DNA from: Clostridiales bacterium
GTDB taxonomy: Bacteria > Bacillota > Clostridia > Christensenellales > Aristaeellaceae
Reading direction: 5' to 3'
Assembly (NCBI GenBank): GCA_004556545.1
Contig: SFGO01000012.1
Location: 1-55,647, forward strand
Length of the DNA: 55,647 nt
Part shown: in pieces, positions 8,077 through 16,562 of the stretch
Position numbering within the stretch: position 1 is the first letter of the stretch
How the letters are laid out: each line of letters opens with the position of its first letter
Translations under genes and position numbers: made by a program
The notes under the pieces: generated by a model
What the model was told of the DNA's origin: nothing
What the model saw: the letters and a program-made list of their open reading frames with translations, nothing else
Databases searched by the model: none

Positions 8077-10107
8077 TCAGGATTCCCGGACGGTCTCGCC
8101 GCCCTCGGGCGGGAGCAGTCCCTCCTTGACCCGGTAAATGGCTTCGTTGGCCCGGCTGACCCCTTCTCCGAAGGGGGCGTAGGGACGGTTGCAGACATCC
8201 ACAAAGCCGAACTGATAGTTTTCGCCGTCATACCGGCCCCAAAGCGGCTGGTCGTTATAGGCGAAGTAATGCGCGCCTACGCTGCACGGCTGGGCGGCTG
8301 CCCGGGTCAGATACCGGGCATAGGCCTCGCCCCGGGCCTTTTGATCCTTCACGTGGAACAGGCTGGGAGCGGGCAGACCCGCGTCCAGCGCCCCGAAATG
8401 GAACTCGCCGATCAGCACCGGCATATCCAACGCCTTCTGCACCGCCAGCAGGGCTTCCGTGGGGTCGGCGGCGTAGCAGTTGAGGGAGAATACATCGAAG
8501 TGCCGTGCGGCCCGCAGCATGCCCGGATGGTTTACATGGGCAAAGCGCATGCCCAGATTCAGGTGGCGGGGCGCGGCCTTCCGGGCGTATTGAGCGGGCA
8601 GGCCCGCGTAGCGGTCGATCATCTGATTGGTAAAGTCATCCAAATCCCGGCGGGCTTCCGGGGAACGTTCCGCCGCCCGGAACAGTCCCTTCTTCAGCGT
8701 CTCAAAGTCGGAAAGCTCCAGCCGCCAAGCCCGATTCAGCGTGGAAAGATCGTCTGCATAGCGTTCCCGCAGGAACGCGATCAGCGCTTCCAGCGTCGCG
8801 GTGCCCTGCCCGTTCTCCAGCACCCGCTCCGCCAGCGAAATGCCCTCGACGAAGCCCCAGGCAGGCTCGTTGTTCAGAAAATAGCCGATCAGCAGCGGGT
8901 CATCCCGATAGGCCGTCAGCTGGGCGGCAAAACGGCGGCAGCCCTCTTCGTATTCTTCGGCGTATACATCCGGGAAATCCCGGTAAATCATGCGCTTGGT
9001 GGCGGGATACCCCCGGAGCATGATGACGTAGGGCATTTTCGAGCGGCGGATGAACTCCGGATCGCTGAACATGGACAGGGTATTGATTCCCCATGCCCGC
9101 AGGCGGCGGGCGGTCATCTCGCACCAGCGGCCGTACCATTCTTCCCCGAAGGCGCGGATCAGGTTGGCCGTGGCCGGAGCGTACAGAAGCGTGTCCTTCG
9201 GGAACATGCCGGTAAACTTGCGGCGGTACAGCTCGTTTTCCTCCGCCAGCTCATAGGCCGGGGCAAAGGGGCCTTTCGGGTCAGGCAGCTCGTCCATCTG
9301 GTCTTCCACGCCGCGAATCCAGCCCGCCTCGCCGGGGGTCACGCCGAAAACGCCGCTGGAGTAGAACACGCAGCCGTCCGGGTCTGCCAGATACCAGCGT
9401 CCGTCTTCCTTCTGGACGTGGAAAAAGCCCGTGGCTTCCAGCTGCCGCTCCGTGCATCCGCCGAAGCGGTTCCGTCCCGGCAGGGGCGGCTGCTCTTTTT
9501 TCCACTCCGTCTGCAAAAATTCCTTCAGCGCCGCCGCAGAGGAAAGCTTTCCCGGCCAATCCTTCTGCTTCCACTGGCCCAGTGCATCCACAGTGGTTTC
9601 GGCGGCTTTGGGAAACTCGATTTCCTCGTCGGTCAGGAAAATATCGGTCATATCAAAGCGGCGCTCGTCCTGACGGCCCGGCAGAAATCCGACGGTCATC
9701 GAAACCACCCGGTCTTTTTCCAAGCCCTGCCCGGAAACGCAGGTTTTCAGCGTGCCCGGGTTCAGCGGCGGGAACAGCAGACTGCCGTCCAGCCATTTCA
9801 GCCGGAATACGGCGCGGGCCTTCTGACCGGGAAAAAGCATGGTGTTCATTTCCAGCGTCCGGCCATCCTCTTCGGCAAAACGGACGAAGATCGCTTCGCA
9901 GGCGGAAACCCGGGGCGTCAGGTCGATCACCAGCGCGTCCGCCTGACGAAAGGCCTGCGTCATTTCCGTATCGAAAGGCGCGAAGGTCAGGGACATTTCG
10001 CCCCGCCCGCCGCAGACGGCGAAGGCTTCGTTTTCTTTTTGAAGCCGGCAGCCCGTCGGCGCTGCCTTTTCCGGACAAAGCCGCTTTTTCACTTTCATCG
10101 CTCCCAT
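8077..10107 (-). CDS. Clan GH-A glycoside hydrolase (beta-agarase/GH50-like or GH42-like)
   Basis: This 676-aa protein has no signal peptide, so it probably cleaves imported oligosaccharides in the cytoplasm. An N-terminal beta-sandwich region (about 1-190) is followed by ATGFFHVQKEDGRWYLADPD, a signature seen in agarase-type GH50-like enzymes, and then a TIM barrel. The probable acid/base is Glu414 in LNNEPAWGF and the probable nucleophile is Glu568 in IGEFHFG, the spacing expected of clan GH-A. The family assignment is uncertain: GH50, GH42-related or an unclassified GH-A group are all possible. It is the first gene of an operon with the DUF5107 protein. The ATG at 10107 is closely followed by an in-frame ATG at codon 4, so the exact start is uncertain. 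Confidence 0.75.
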   Translation of the reverse strand: MGAMKVKKRLCPEKAAPTGCRLQKENEAFAVCGGRGEMSLTFAPFDTEMTQAFRQADALVIDLTPRVSACEAIFVRFAEEDGRTLEMNTMLFPGQKARAVFRLKWLDGSLLFPPLNPGTLKTCVSGQGLEKDRVVSMTVGFLPGRQDERRFDMTDIFLTDEEIEFPKAAETTVDALGQWKQKDWPGKLSSAAALKEFLQTEWKKEQPPLPGRNRFGGCTERQLEATGFFHVQKEDGRWYLADPDGCVFYSSGVFGVTPGEAGWIRGVEDQMDELPDPKGPFAPAYELAEENELYRRKFTGMFPKDTLLYAPATANLIRAFGEEWYGRWCEMTARRLRAWGINTLSMFSDPEFIRRSKMPYVIMLRGYPATKRMIYRDFPDVYAEEYEEGCRRFAAQLTAYRDDPLLIGYFLNNEPAWGFVEGISLAERVLENGQGTATLEALIAFLRERYADDLSTLNRAWRLELSDFETLKKGLFRAAERSPEARRDLDDFTNQMIDRYAGLPAQYARKAAPRHLNLGMRFAHVNHPGMLRAARHFDVFSLNCYAADPTEALLAVQKALDMPVLIGEFHFGALDAGLPAPSLFHVKDQKARGEAYARYLTRAAAQPCSVGAHYFAYNDQPLWGRYDGENYQFGFVDVCNRPYAPFGEGVSRANEAIYRVKEGLLPPEGGETVRES

Positions 10108-10142
10108 TCTCCGGCGGTGAGCCGGGGTTTGATCCTGCCCTG

Positions 10143-10171
10143 ATTATACCAGCTTGCCGCCGCTGGCGAAA
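10143..10171 (-). promoter_or_regulatory. Extended -10 promoter of hydrolase-DUF5107 operon
   Basis: On the minus strand TGGTATAAT gives an extended -10 (hexamer at 10143-10148). The 17-bp-spaced -35 is poor (TTTCGC, 10166-10171). The leader is about 30 nt. Confidence 0.5.
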
Positions 10172-10298
10172 CGCCAAATCCGGCGGAAAAATTCCGAAAA
10201 ACGCGGCATGCCGGGAAAAAGCTGCCCTCCGCAGGCTGCACAGCCTTTGGAGTGCGGGAATATAAAAAAGCCCGTTGACAAATTCCGTCAACGGGCTG

Positions 10299-10446
10299 CA
10301 GAGTGTCAAAAAAGTGGAGGTGCAGGAGGCACTGCCTCCTGCCGGGGTTATAGGGGCAGCGCCCCTAACCCTTGTGCCGCAGCACTTTCCCCGCAAAGCG
10401 CTGTTTGCGGGCAACGGCGGCCAACTTGGGGTTTTTCGACAGACTG
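10299..10446 (-). mobile_element. Terminator-inserted MITE-like element, copy 2 (short intact form)
   Basis: This 148-bp element has ends CAGAGTGTCAAAAAA (10299-10313) and TTTTTCGACAGACTG (10432-10446). It is bracketed by a perfect 31-bp direct repeat (10268-10298 and 10447-10477) that consists of a whole terminator hairpin, AAGCCCGTTGAC-AAATTCC-GTCAACGGGCTG. Read on the minus strand, the dapL stop (10509) is followed by hairpin, element and hairpin again. Only the distal hairpin keeps the T-tract (TTTTTT at 10263-10269). This is the clearest copy of the family. Confidence 0.78.
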
Positions 10447-10508
10447 AAGCCCGTTGACAAATTCCGTCAACGGGCTGAAAACTTCAAAGCGCTTCCTAAT
10501 AATCAAAT

Positions 10509-11723
10509 TTATCCGTGGACGATTCTCTCCACCGCTTCCTGCGTCTTTTCCAGCGTATTGAAGGCCGTCAGCCGCAGGTAGCCTTCGCCGCAGGGGCCGA
10601 AGCCCGCGCCGGGCGTGCCCACCACATGGTAGCGGTTCAGCAGCAGGTCGAAGAAATCCCAGCTACCCATGCCCTCCGGGGTCTTCATCCAGATATAGGG
10701 CGCGTCCACGCCGCCGAACACAGTGTAGCCCGCCTTTTCCAGCCCTTCCCGGATCACCTGCGCGTTGCGCAGATAGTAGCGGATATTCTCCATGCACTGG
10801 GCCCAGCCGTCCTTCGAATAGACTGCCTCGGCGGCCCGCTGGATGGGATAGCTGACCCCGTTGAACTTGCTGCCCATGCGGCGCTTCCACATGGCGTTCA
10901 GCTCCACCGGCTGCCCCTGCCCGCCGATGCCCTTCACCCCGTGGGGGATGACCATAAAGCCGCAGCGGGTGCCGGTGAAGCCGGCGGTCTTGGAATAGCT
11001 GCAGCACTCGATGGCCACGTCCTTCGCGCCCTCCACCTCATAGATGCTCCGGGGCGCGCCGCTGGTGATGAAGGCCTTGTAGGCCGCGTCGTACACGATA
11101 ATGGCTCCGTTGGCTTTGGCATAATCCACAAAGGGCTTCAGCTGCTCCTTGGTCAGCACCGTGCCCGTGGGATTGTTGGGATAGCAGAGATAGATCACGT
11201 CCACCGGGCGGTCGGGCAAGGGCGGCACAAAGCCGTTTTCCGCCGTACAGGGCAGATAGCACAGCCGGTCCCAGCGATCCTGTGCATAGCTGCCCGCCCG
11301 GCCCGCCATAGCGTTGGAATCCACATAGACGGGATAGACCGGATCGGTCACAGCCACCACCGCGTCATCGGAGAAAAGCTCCTGCACGTTGGCCACGTCG
11401 CACTTGGCTCCGTCGGAAACAAACACCTCGTCCGCCTGAATGCCCAGCCCCTGATAATCGTTGTCCAGAATGGCCTGAATCAGAAAATCATAGCCGTAAT
11501 CCGGGCCGTAGCCGCGAAAGGTCTCCGCACGGCCCATTTCCCGGGCCGCCTTTTCCATGGCCTCCACCACGGCGGGAGCCAGCGGGCGGGTCACATCGCC
11601 GATGCCCAGCCGGATCAGCTGCGCGTCGGGATGCTCCTGCCCATATTCCTTGACTCTGCGGGCGATTTCGGCAAAAAGATAGCTGCCGGGGAGCTTTTCA
11701 TAATGGGGATTCACCTTCAGCAT
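10509..11723 (-). CDS. dapL: LL-diaminopimelate aminotransferase
   Basis: This 404-aa class I/II PLP aminotransferase converts tetrahydrodipicolinate plus glutamate directly to LL-diaminopimelate, bypassing the acylated intermediates of other lysine routes. The start MLKVNPHYEKLPGSYLFAEI (ATG at 11723, AAAGGAGG ribosome site) is typical of DapL, as are GDVTRPLAPAV and YGPDYGYDFLI. The PLP lysine is Lys245 in CSYSKTAGFTGTR. The longer open frame upstream has no ribosome site and lacks family similarity. It lies 49 bp downstream of dapF, the next enzyme of the pathway, so the two form one operon feeding cell-wall mDAP and lysine. The terminator after it is interrupted by a MITE-like element. 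Confidence 0.93.
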   Translation of the reverse strand: MLKVNPHYEKLPGSYLFAEIARRVKEYGQEHPDAQLIRLGIGDVTRPLAPAVVEAMEKAAREMGRAETFRGYGPDYGYDFLIQAILDNDYQGLGIQADEVFVSDGAKCDVANVQELFSDDAVVAVTDPVYPVYVDSNAMAGRAGSYAQDRWDRLCYLPCTAENGFVPPLPDRPVDVIYLCYPNNPTGTVLTKEQLKPFVDYAKANGAIIVYDAAYKAFITSGAPRSIYEVEGAKDVAIECCSYSKTAGFTGTRCGFMVIPHGVKGIGGQGQPVELNAMWKRRMGSKFNGVSYPIQRAAEAVYSKDGWAQCMENIRYYLRNAQVIREGLEKAGYTVFGGVDAPYIWMKTPEGMGSWDFFDLLLNRYHVVGTPGAGFGPCGEGYLRLTAFNTLEKTQEAVERIVHG

Positions 11724-11772
11724 GAGGGGTTCCTCCTTTGTCTTTCTGTTCGCGAGCCGTCCTCCGGCCCGT

Positions 11773-12609
11773 TCAGTCCTGAAGCCACTGGCCGTCATAG
11801 ACGAACGTGGCCGGGCCGGTCATATAGACGTGGCCGTCTTCTTCGTTCCATTCCAGCTCCAGCTTTCCGCCGGGCAGCGCGATCTCCGCCCGCCGTTCCG
11901 TCAGCCCATTCAGTACGCAGGCCACCATCACCGCGCTAGCTCCCGTGCCGCAGGCCAGCGTCTCGCCGGTGCCCCGCTCCCAGACCCGCATCTTCACATG
12001 GGTGGGGTCGATCACCTGCACAAACTCGATATTGGCCTTCCGGGGAAAAACGGGGTCGCATTCCAGCACCGGGCCGTCCGTGGTCACGGGGGCCGCGTCG
12101 GGGTCGTCCACAAAGGTGACGGCGTGGGGGTTGCCCATGCTGACAAAGGTGCAGGGGTAGTCATGGCCGTTGGCCGTCAGCACATGGCCCATGACCGGCT
12201 CCCCTTCCACCGTCGTAGGAATGCTTCGTCCGTTCAGCTCCGGCTGGCCCATATCCACCCGCACGCTGACCGTTTCGCCGTTTTCCACATTCAGGTGCAG
12301 CCGCTTCACGCCCGCGCCTGTTTCGATGGTCAGGTCGGTTTTGTCCGTCAGGCCGCGGTCATGGCAATATTTGGCCACGCAGCGAATGCCGTTGCCGCAC
12401 ATTTCCGCCATGCTGCCGTCGTTATTGAACATCTGCATCCGGAAATCCGCCTTGTCGCTGGGCAGGATCATAATCAGGCCGTCGGAGCCGCAGCCGAAAT
12501 GAGGGCGGCTCATGCGGATGCTCAACGCCGCCGGGTCGGCCACCGTTTCTTCCAGCCCATTGATATAAACATAGTCGTTTCCAAGGCCTTCCATCTTGGT
12601 AAAACGCAT
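11773..12609 (-). CDS. dapF: Diaminopimelate epimerase
   Basis: This 278-aa protein interconverts LL- and meso-diaminopimelate, the cell-wall and lysine precursor. The N-terminus MRFTKMEGLGNDYVYI and both catalytic cysteines are present: Cys71 in EMCGNGIRC and Cys220 in LACGTGASAV, each in one half of the pseudo-symmetric epimerase fold. Length is normal for the family. The ATG has an AAGGGAGGGATGAT ribosome site. The downstream dapL makes the substrate of this enzyme; the pair is a common arrangement in DapL-pathway organisms. Confidence 0.95.
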   Translation of the reverse strand: MRFTKMEGLGNDYVYINGLEETVADPAALSIRMSRPHFGCGSDGLIMILPSDKADFRMQMFNNDGSMAEMCGNGIRCVAKYCHDRGLTDKTDLTIETGAGVKRLHLNVENGETVSVRVDMGQPELNGRSIPTTVEGEPVMGHVLTANGHDYPCTFVSMGNPHAVTFVDDPDAAPVTTDGPVLECDPVFPRKANIEFVQVIDPTHVKMRVWERGTGETLACGTGASAVMVACVLNGLTERRAEIALPGGKLELEWNEEDGHVYMTGPATFVYDGQWLQD

Positions 12610-12632
12610 ATCATCCCTCCCTTATCGTGGCT

Positions 12633-12638
12633 AGTATA
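12633..12638 (-). promoter_or_regulatory. Extended -10 promoter of dapF-dapL
   Basis: Minus-strand TGCTATACT with hexamer at 12633-12638, about 24 bp before the dapF start. No good -35 is seen at 16-18 bp. Confidence 0.45.
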
Positions 12639-12762
12639 GCATACAGGCGGCGATTTATCCAGAATTTGCCCTGTTTTTTAGCCGGGCAGGCCTTTCCGCC
12701 GACGGTTCAGCTTTCCCACGGAAGGTTTTACACGGGATTTGCCGGTTTTCAGTGCAAAACAC

Positions 12763-12791
12763 ATGACAAACGCGTCCGGATGTTGTATGAT
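12763..12791 (+). promoter_or_regulatory. Sigma70 promoter of secreted-protein gene
   Basis: -35 ATGACA (12763-12768), 17-bp spacer, -10 TATGAT (12786-12791). It lies 66 bp before the ATG at 12858, which has a GAAAGGAGAAAACC ribosome site. Confidence 0.55.
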
Positions 12792-12857
12792 GGATAATGG
12801 TAATGAGTATGGTTGAAATGAACCGTCCCTGACGGCCATTGAAAGGAGAAAACCAAC

Positions 12858-14336
12858 ATGAAACAAACCAAGCTGCTGGCCATCCTTCTGGCGCTGCTGT
12901 GCGCCCTGCTGCCCCTGAGCGCCATGGCCGCCACCGAATACAGCGTTCAGCTGATCCCCGGCGACGACATGGCCTCCGTGCCCGCGGTGAAGGATCTGTG
13001 CGATGCGCTGACCCTGCGCCTTCTGCAGGGCGAAAACAGCGGCATGCTGACGCTGAACCTGTCCGGCGAGGACGTGTTCAGCGCCGCCGCCCGCATGACC
13101 GGCGACGGACTGTATCTGGACAGCGCCCTTCTGGGCGACAAGCCCGTTTATGCCTCCGCAGAGGACATCGGTCAGGTGCTGACCCAGCTGGCCTCCGCCG
13201 AGGAGGGCATGACTCAGGAGACGCTGAACCAGATCAAGCCCATGATCGCCCATCTTTTCAGCCAGGCCGGTATGATGAGCGAGCTGAAGGGGATGGCGCT
13301 GGCCGATCCCTCCGTCACCCCGCCCGCCGAGCTGAAGAGCGACGAGTTGCGCGAGCAGCTCCAGAAGCTCTACGGCGACGACCCGGCCATGCTGGACTAC
13401 GTGCTGGGCATTCTGGATCGGGCGGAGATCACCGAGGGCAGCTTCACCAGCGACGCTCACGATCCCGCCACCCAGAGCATAAAGATCACCCTGACCAAGG
13501 ACGACGTGGCCAAGCTGCAAAGCAGCTCCACCGTTCAGAAGATTCTGACCAATTCCGACTCCACGACCGGGGAAGAAGCCGCCGCCGAGCTGAAAAAGGC
13601 TATGGACAACATGGAAAAAATGGACGTGGTCATGACCCTGTATGCCGACGACAGCCATCTGGTGGCGCTGGAAATGACCATGGATTCCGCCATGACCGTG
13701 ACGGACGACGACGGCGAAACCGAAAGGGAAAGCGTCCAGATGACCGCCGCCTACAACCGCCTGACGAAGGACGGCGTTATGAATCACAGAGCCACCATGA
13801 TGCTGGGCGAGGACGGCGAAACCGAAGCCGATCTGGCCTTCGTGCTGACCGAGGAGGACGGCTCCTATACGCTGGACGGCGCGATGAACGAAGTGGACGA
13901 CGGCAAAGAAAAGCCCATACTGACCGTCAAGGGCGTGCTGACCGTCGCGGACGGCAAGGCCGACGGGTGGCTGGCTCTGCTGGCGGATGAAACCCAGATT
14001 ACCTTCACCTACGCCGCCTCCGTGGAGGGCGACAGCACCGACCGGGTGATGGCCCTCTATGTCCGGGAAAACGCGGTGGCCCTGACCGAGCTGGCCGCCT
14101 CCGAGCGTCCCCTGTTCTCCCTGCGCCTCAAGACGACGGAGAACGCCGATGACAGCGCCCTGAAGGCCATCGAGGCCGCCACGGCGGAGACCGCCCTGCA
14201 GCCCCTGCAGATGAGCGACGAGGACTGCACCGCTTACATCACTTCCATCAGCACCAACGCCACTCAGGTGCTCTACGCCGTGCTGAGCAAGCTGCCCTCC
14301 AGCGTGATCGAGCTGATGACCGCCAGCGGCAACTAA
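12858..14336 (+). CDS. Secreted protein of unknown function
   Basis: This 492-aa protein has a clear type I signal peptide (MKQTKLLAILLALLCALLPL-SAMA) and no further membrane segment. The mature part is acidic and rich in Asp, Glu and Thr, with repeated motifs of the form TLKADG/VADGKADGWLALLADE and EDGETEADLAFVLTEEDGSYT, which suggests a beta-rich repetitive fold. No catalytic motif was recognised and no family is claimed. It stands alone between divergent dapF and a membrane-protein gene, with its own promoter and terminator. Confidence 0.75.
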   Translation: MKQTKLLAILLALLCALLPLSAMAATEYSVQLIPGDDMASVPAVKDLCDALTLRLLQGENSGMLTLNLSGEDVFSAAARMTGDGLYLDSALLGDKPVYASAEDIGQVLTQLASAEEGMTQETLNQIKPMIAHLFSQAGMMSELKGMALADPSVTPPAELKSDELREQLQKLYGDDPAMLDYVLGILDRAEITEGSFTSDAHDPATQSIKITLTKDDVAKLQSSSTVQKILTNSDSTTGEEAAAELKKAMDNMEKMDVVMTLYADDSHLVALEMTMDSAMTVTDDDGETERESVQMTAAYNRLTKDGVMNHRATMMLGEDGETEADLAFVLTEEDGSYTLDGAMNEVDDGKEKPILTVKGVLTVADGKADGWLALLADETQITFTYAASVEGDSTDRVMALYVRENAVALTELAASERPLFSLRLKTTENADDSALKAIEAATAETALQPLQMSDEDCTAYITSISTNATQVLYAVLSKLPSSVIELMTASGN

Positions 14337-14354
14337 GGCAAGTTCATTTTTCAG

Positions 14355-14381
14355 GGGACTGCGCAGCAGCGCAGTCCCTTT
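14355..14381 (+). terminator. Terminator after secreted-protein gene
   Basis: GGGACTGCGC (14355-14364) pairs perfectly with GCGCAGTCCC (14369-14378) around a 4-nt loop; TTT follows. Confidence 0.75.
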
Positions 14382-14428
14382 CCTCTATGACTCTATGACC
14401 CCGAATTTTCCGAAGGGATGGAGAACCA

Positions 14429-16366
14429 ATGACAGACGGATGGTATTTTGCCTCGCTGCTGGGCTGGGCACTGCTCTGGATGGCGCTGATACGCCCGCTG
14501 AAGCTGGGGCAGGCGCTTCTGTGCGCCGTATGCGGCATGCTGCTGACGGCCTATATCGGCGTAATCGTGCTTCCGCTGCGGCAGGCGGCGGCGTGGCTCC
14601 TTATGGCAGGCGGACTGGCCGCGCTGGCCTCGGGAGTCCTGCTGCTTTTGATGAACCGGTGGCAGCTCCGCCAGCGGGTGCTTCGGCCCTCGCTGCTGGT
14701 CTGGCTGCTGCTCTGCGCCGCCTGTCTCTGGGCGCTGAACGGCGTTCGCATTGAGGATCACGATTCCTATTCCTACTGGATGCGCATCGTCCGGGAGCTG
14801 TACACGGACGGACGCTTTCCCATCCACATGGATACCAACATGAGCCACACCGACTATTTCCCGCTGCTGGCCTCGCTGCAATACTGCGTGGTGCAGGTCT
14901 TCGGCTGGCAGGACGCGGGGCTGCTGATGGTGATCGCTTCCGTCATTCTGGCCTCCTGCATGGCCATTGGCGATTTGCTGGAGGGCAGCTGGCTTTCTGC
15001 CCTGACCGGGGCCGTGATGGCCTATCTGTTCTCCACCTTCGGGCTGACCGTCTTTTCCACCCGGGGCGACGGCCCCATGGCGGCGCTGTTTGCGGCGGGG
15101 ATTCTCTGTCTGTTCTTCCGCAGGGATGACCGGCCTGTTTCCTGGCTGCCGTCCCTTTGCGCGGCGGCGGTACTGACGGGCATGAAAATTTATTCCGGCC
15201 TGCTGTTTGCCGTGGTGATCGGCGCGTCCATGCTGCTTTCCATCCCCGGCGTCCGGAAGGCCGGGCGGCCCGTCCGTTCCCTGCGCTGGCTCAGTTGGAT
15301 GGCCGTGGTGCTACCGGTACTGATGCATTTTTCCTGGTCGATCCTGTATCATTATCACTCTCAGCTGGCCTATGAGCAGGGAGAGCTGACAAAGGCCGCT
15401 TACGGGCTGACTCCCGCCGTCAGCGGCGCGACTGCTTCCAGCCTTGCCAGTCTGCTGGGCGGCAATCCCCGCACGGGCGAGCTGATGGATTCATTGGGCA
15501 GCGGTCTCTGGGCGCGGCTTCAGCCCCTGATTGCGCAGTTTGGCTCTTCGCTCTGGCACAGCGCCTATCCGTGGCTGCTGGCGGGAGCGGTGCTAATGAT
15601 CGTACTGGCGCTGTTTCAGCCCAAGGCCCAGCGGTGGCGGACGCTGGGCGCGCTGCTGGCCATGGCCGCTGCGGCGCTGTGCTACACGCTGGGGCTGATC
15701 GGCGGCTTTGTGGTGCAGGAAGAAATCGCCGTCGTCGCCCTGAACTATATGAACACCGCCCTGACGCCGGTACTGCTGCTCTTCGTCTTCCTGCTGATTC
15801 GCCTATTGGCGGGGCAGGACGAGGCATGGCGCTTCCCGGCCCGTCTTCCGGCCCGATGGGCTGTGGCGGCCATTCTGCCCCTGATGCTGCTTATTCAGCC
15901 GCCGGAGGCCTTTGCCCGTCAGCTGCCTGTTCCAAATGACGAAGGGATTTTCCGTCCTTTTGCCTTGGAGTATTACGAAGAGGAATTGGGCGGCTTTCCC
16001 TTTGAGGAATATGCCAACCGTCATGCGCTGCTGATCGATTGCAGCTACAGCGCCGCCGAGATCAAAAGTCCCAGCGCCAAGACCCATGTCTATCAATACT
16101 ATGCCCTGCCCATGCGGATGCATATTGTGCAGTACCCCGTGGAGGATTACGACCGTCTGGGCGAGCTGACCGCCGAAAACATCAAAGACATGCTGCGCCA
16201 GAACCGCTGCGACTTCCTTTTCCTTCGAATCGACGATTATCTCTATTGGGATCAGATCGACGAAGCGCTGGGGCTGGAAGAACAGTGCGACTGGCCGGAG
16301 CCTGTCGGCGTATATGCGGTCTCCTATGAGGGGGATGAAATTTCTTTTTCTCTTCTGGGGGAATAA
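14429..16366 (+). CDS. Polytopic membrane protein, possible GT-C type glycosyltransferase
   Basis: This 645-aa protein has about 12 or more hydrophobic segments over residues 5-500, followed by a soluble C-terminal region of about 140 residues. Between the third and fourth hydrophobic stretches lies a conserved-looking external loop (EDHDSYSYWMRIVRELYTDG, then HTDYFPLLASLQY). An acidic pair in the first external loop and an aromatic-rich follow-up are typical of GT-C lipid-sugar-dependent glycosyltransferases, but no specific family can be named. The ATG has a GAAGGGATGGAG ribosome site. Its terminator (16380-16421) is shared with the convergent methyltransferase gene and is split by a MITE-like element. 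Confidence 0.7.
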   Translation: MTDGWYFASLLGWALLWMALIRPLKLGQALLCAVCGMLLTAYIGVIVLPLRQAAAWLLMAGGLAALASGVLLLLMNRWQLRQRVLRPSLLVWLLLCAACLWALNGVRIEDHDSYSYWMRIVRELYTDGRFPIHMDTNMSHTDYFPLLASLQYCVVQVFGWQDAGLLMVIASVILASCMAIGDLLEGSWLSALTGAVMAYLFSTFGLTVFSTRGDGPMAALFAAGILCLFFRRDDRPVSWLPSLCAAAVLTGMKIYSGLLFAVVIGASMLLSIPGVRKAGRPVRSLRWLSWMAVVLPVLMHFSWSILYHYHSQLAYEQGELTKAAYGLTPAVSGATASSLASLLGGNPRTGELMDSLGSGLWARLQPLIAQFGSSLWHSAYPWLLAGAVLMIVLALFQPKAQRWRTLGALLAMAAAALCYTLGLIGGFVVQEEIAVVALNYMNTALTPVLLLFVFLLIRLLAGQDEAWRFPARLPARWAVAAILPLMLLIQPPEAFARQLPVPNDEGIFRPFALEYYEEELGGFPFEEYANRHALLIDCSYSAAEIKSPSAKTHVYQYYALPMRMHIVQYPVEDYDRLGELTAENIKDMLRQNRCDFLFLRIDDYLYWDQIDEALGLEEQCDWPEPVGVYAVSYEGDEISFSLLGE

Positions 16367-16423
16367 AACCAAAAAGAAACCGAAGGGCTGCATCTTCTTT
16401 TTCAGGAGAGCAGCCCTTCGGCT

Positions 16424-16521
16424 CAGAGTGTCAAAAAAGTGGAGGTGCAGGAGGCACTGCCTCCTGCCGGGGTTATAGGGGCAGCGCCCCTAACCCTTGT
16501 GCCGCAGCACTTTCCCCGCAA
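16424..16521 (-). mobile_element. Terminator-inserted MITE-like element, copy 3 (deleted form)
   Basis: The element begins with CAGAGTGTCAAAAAA (16424-16438), shares about 95 bp with the other copies and stops after CCCCGCAA. It lacks the last ~50 bp and the second inverted-repeat end. To its left is a full terminator hairpin (16380-16421, arms CCGAAGGGCTGC / GCAGCCCTTCGG). To its right is the same sequence without the first arm (16522-16554, GCATCTCCTTTTTCAGGAGA then GCAGCCCTTCGG). A deletion from inside the element into the right-hand duplicate explains this. Confidence 0.7.
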
Positions 16522-16562
16522 TGCATCTCCTTTTTCAGGAGAGCAGCCCTTCGGTTTTTGTT

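Noticed and set aside
4858..10143. A 1761-codon plus-strand open frame opposite the DUF5107 and hydrolase genes
   Set aside because: It mirrors two minus-strand genes with clear family motifs, is His/Gln/Gly-rich and low-complexity, and crosses both genes and their promoter. It arises from GC-rich codon use.
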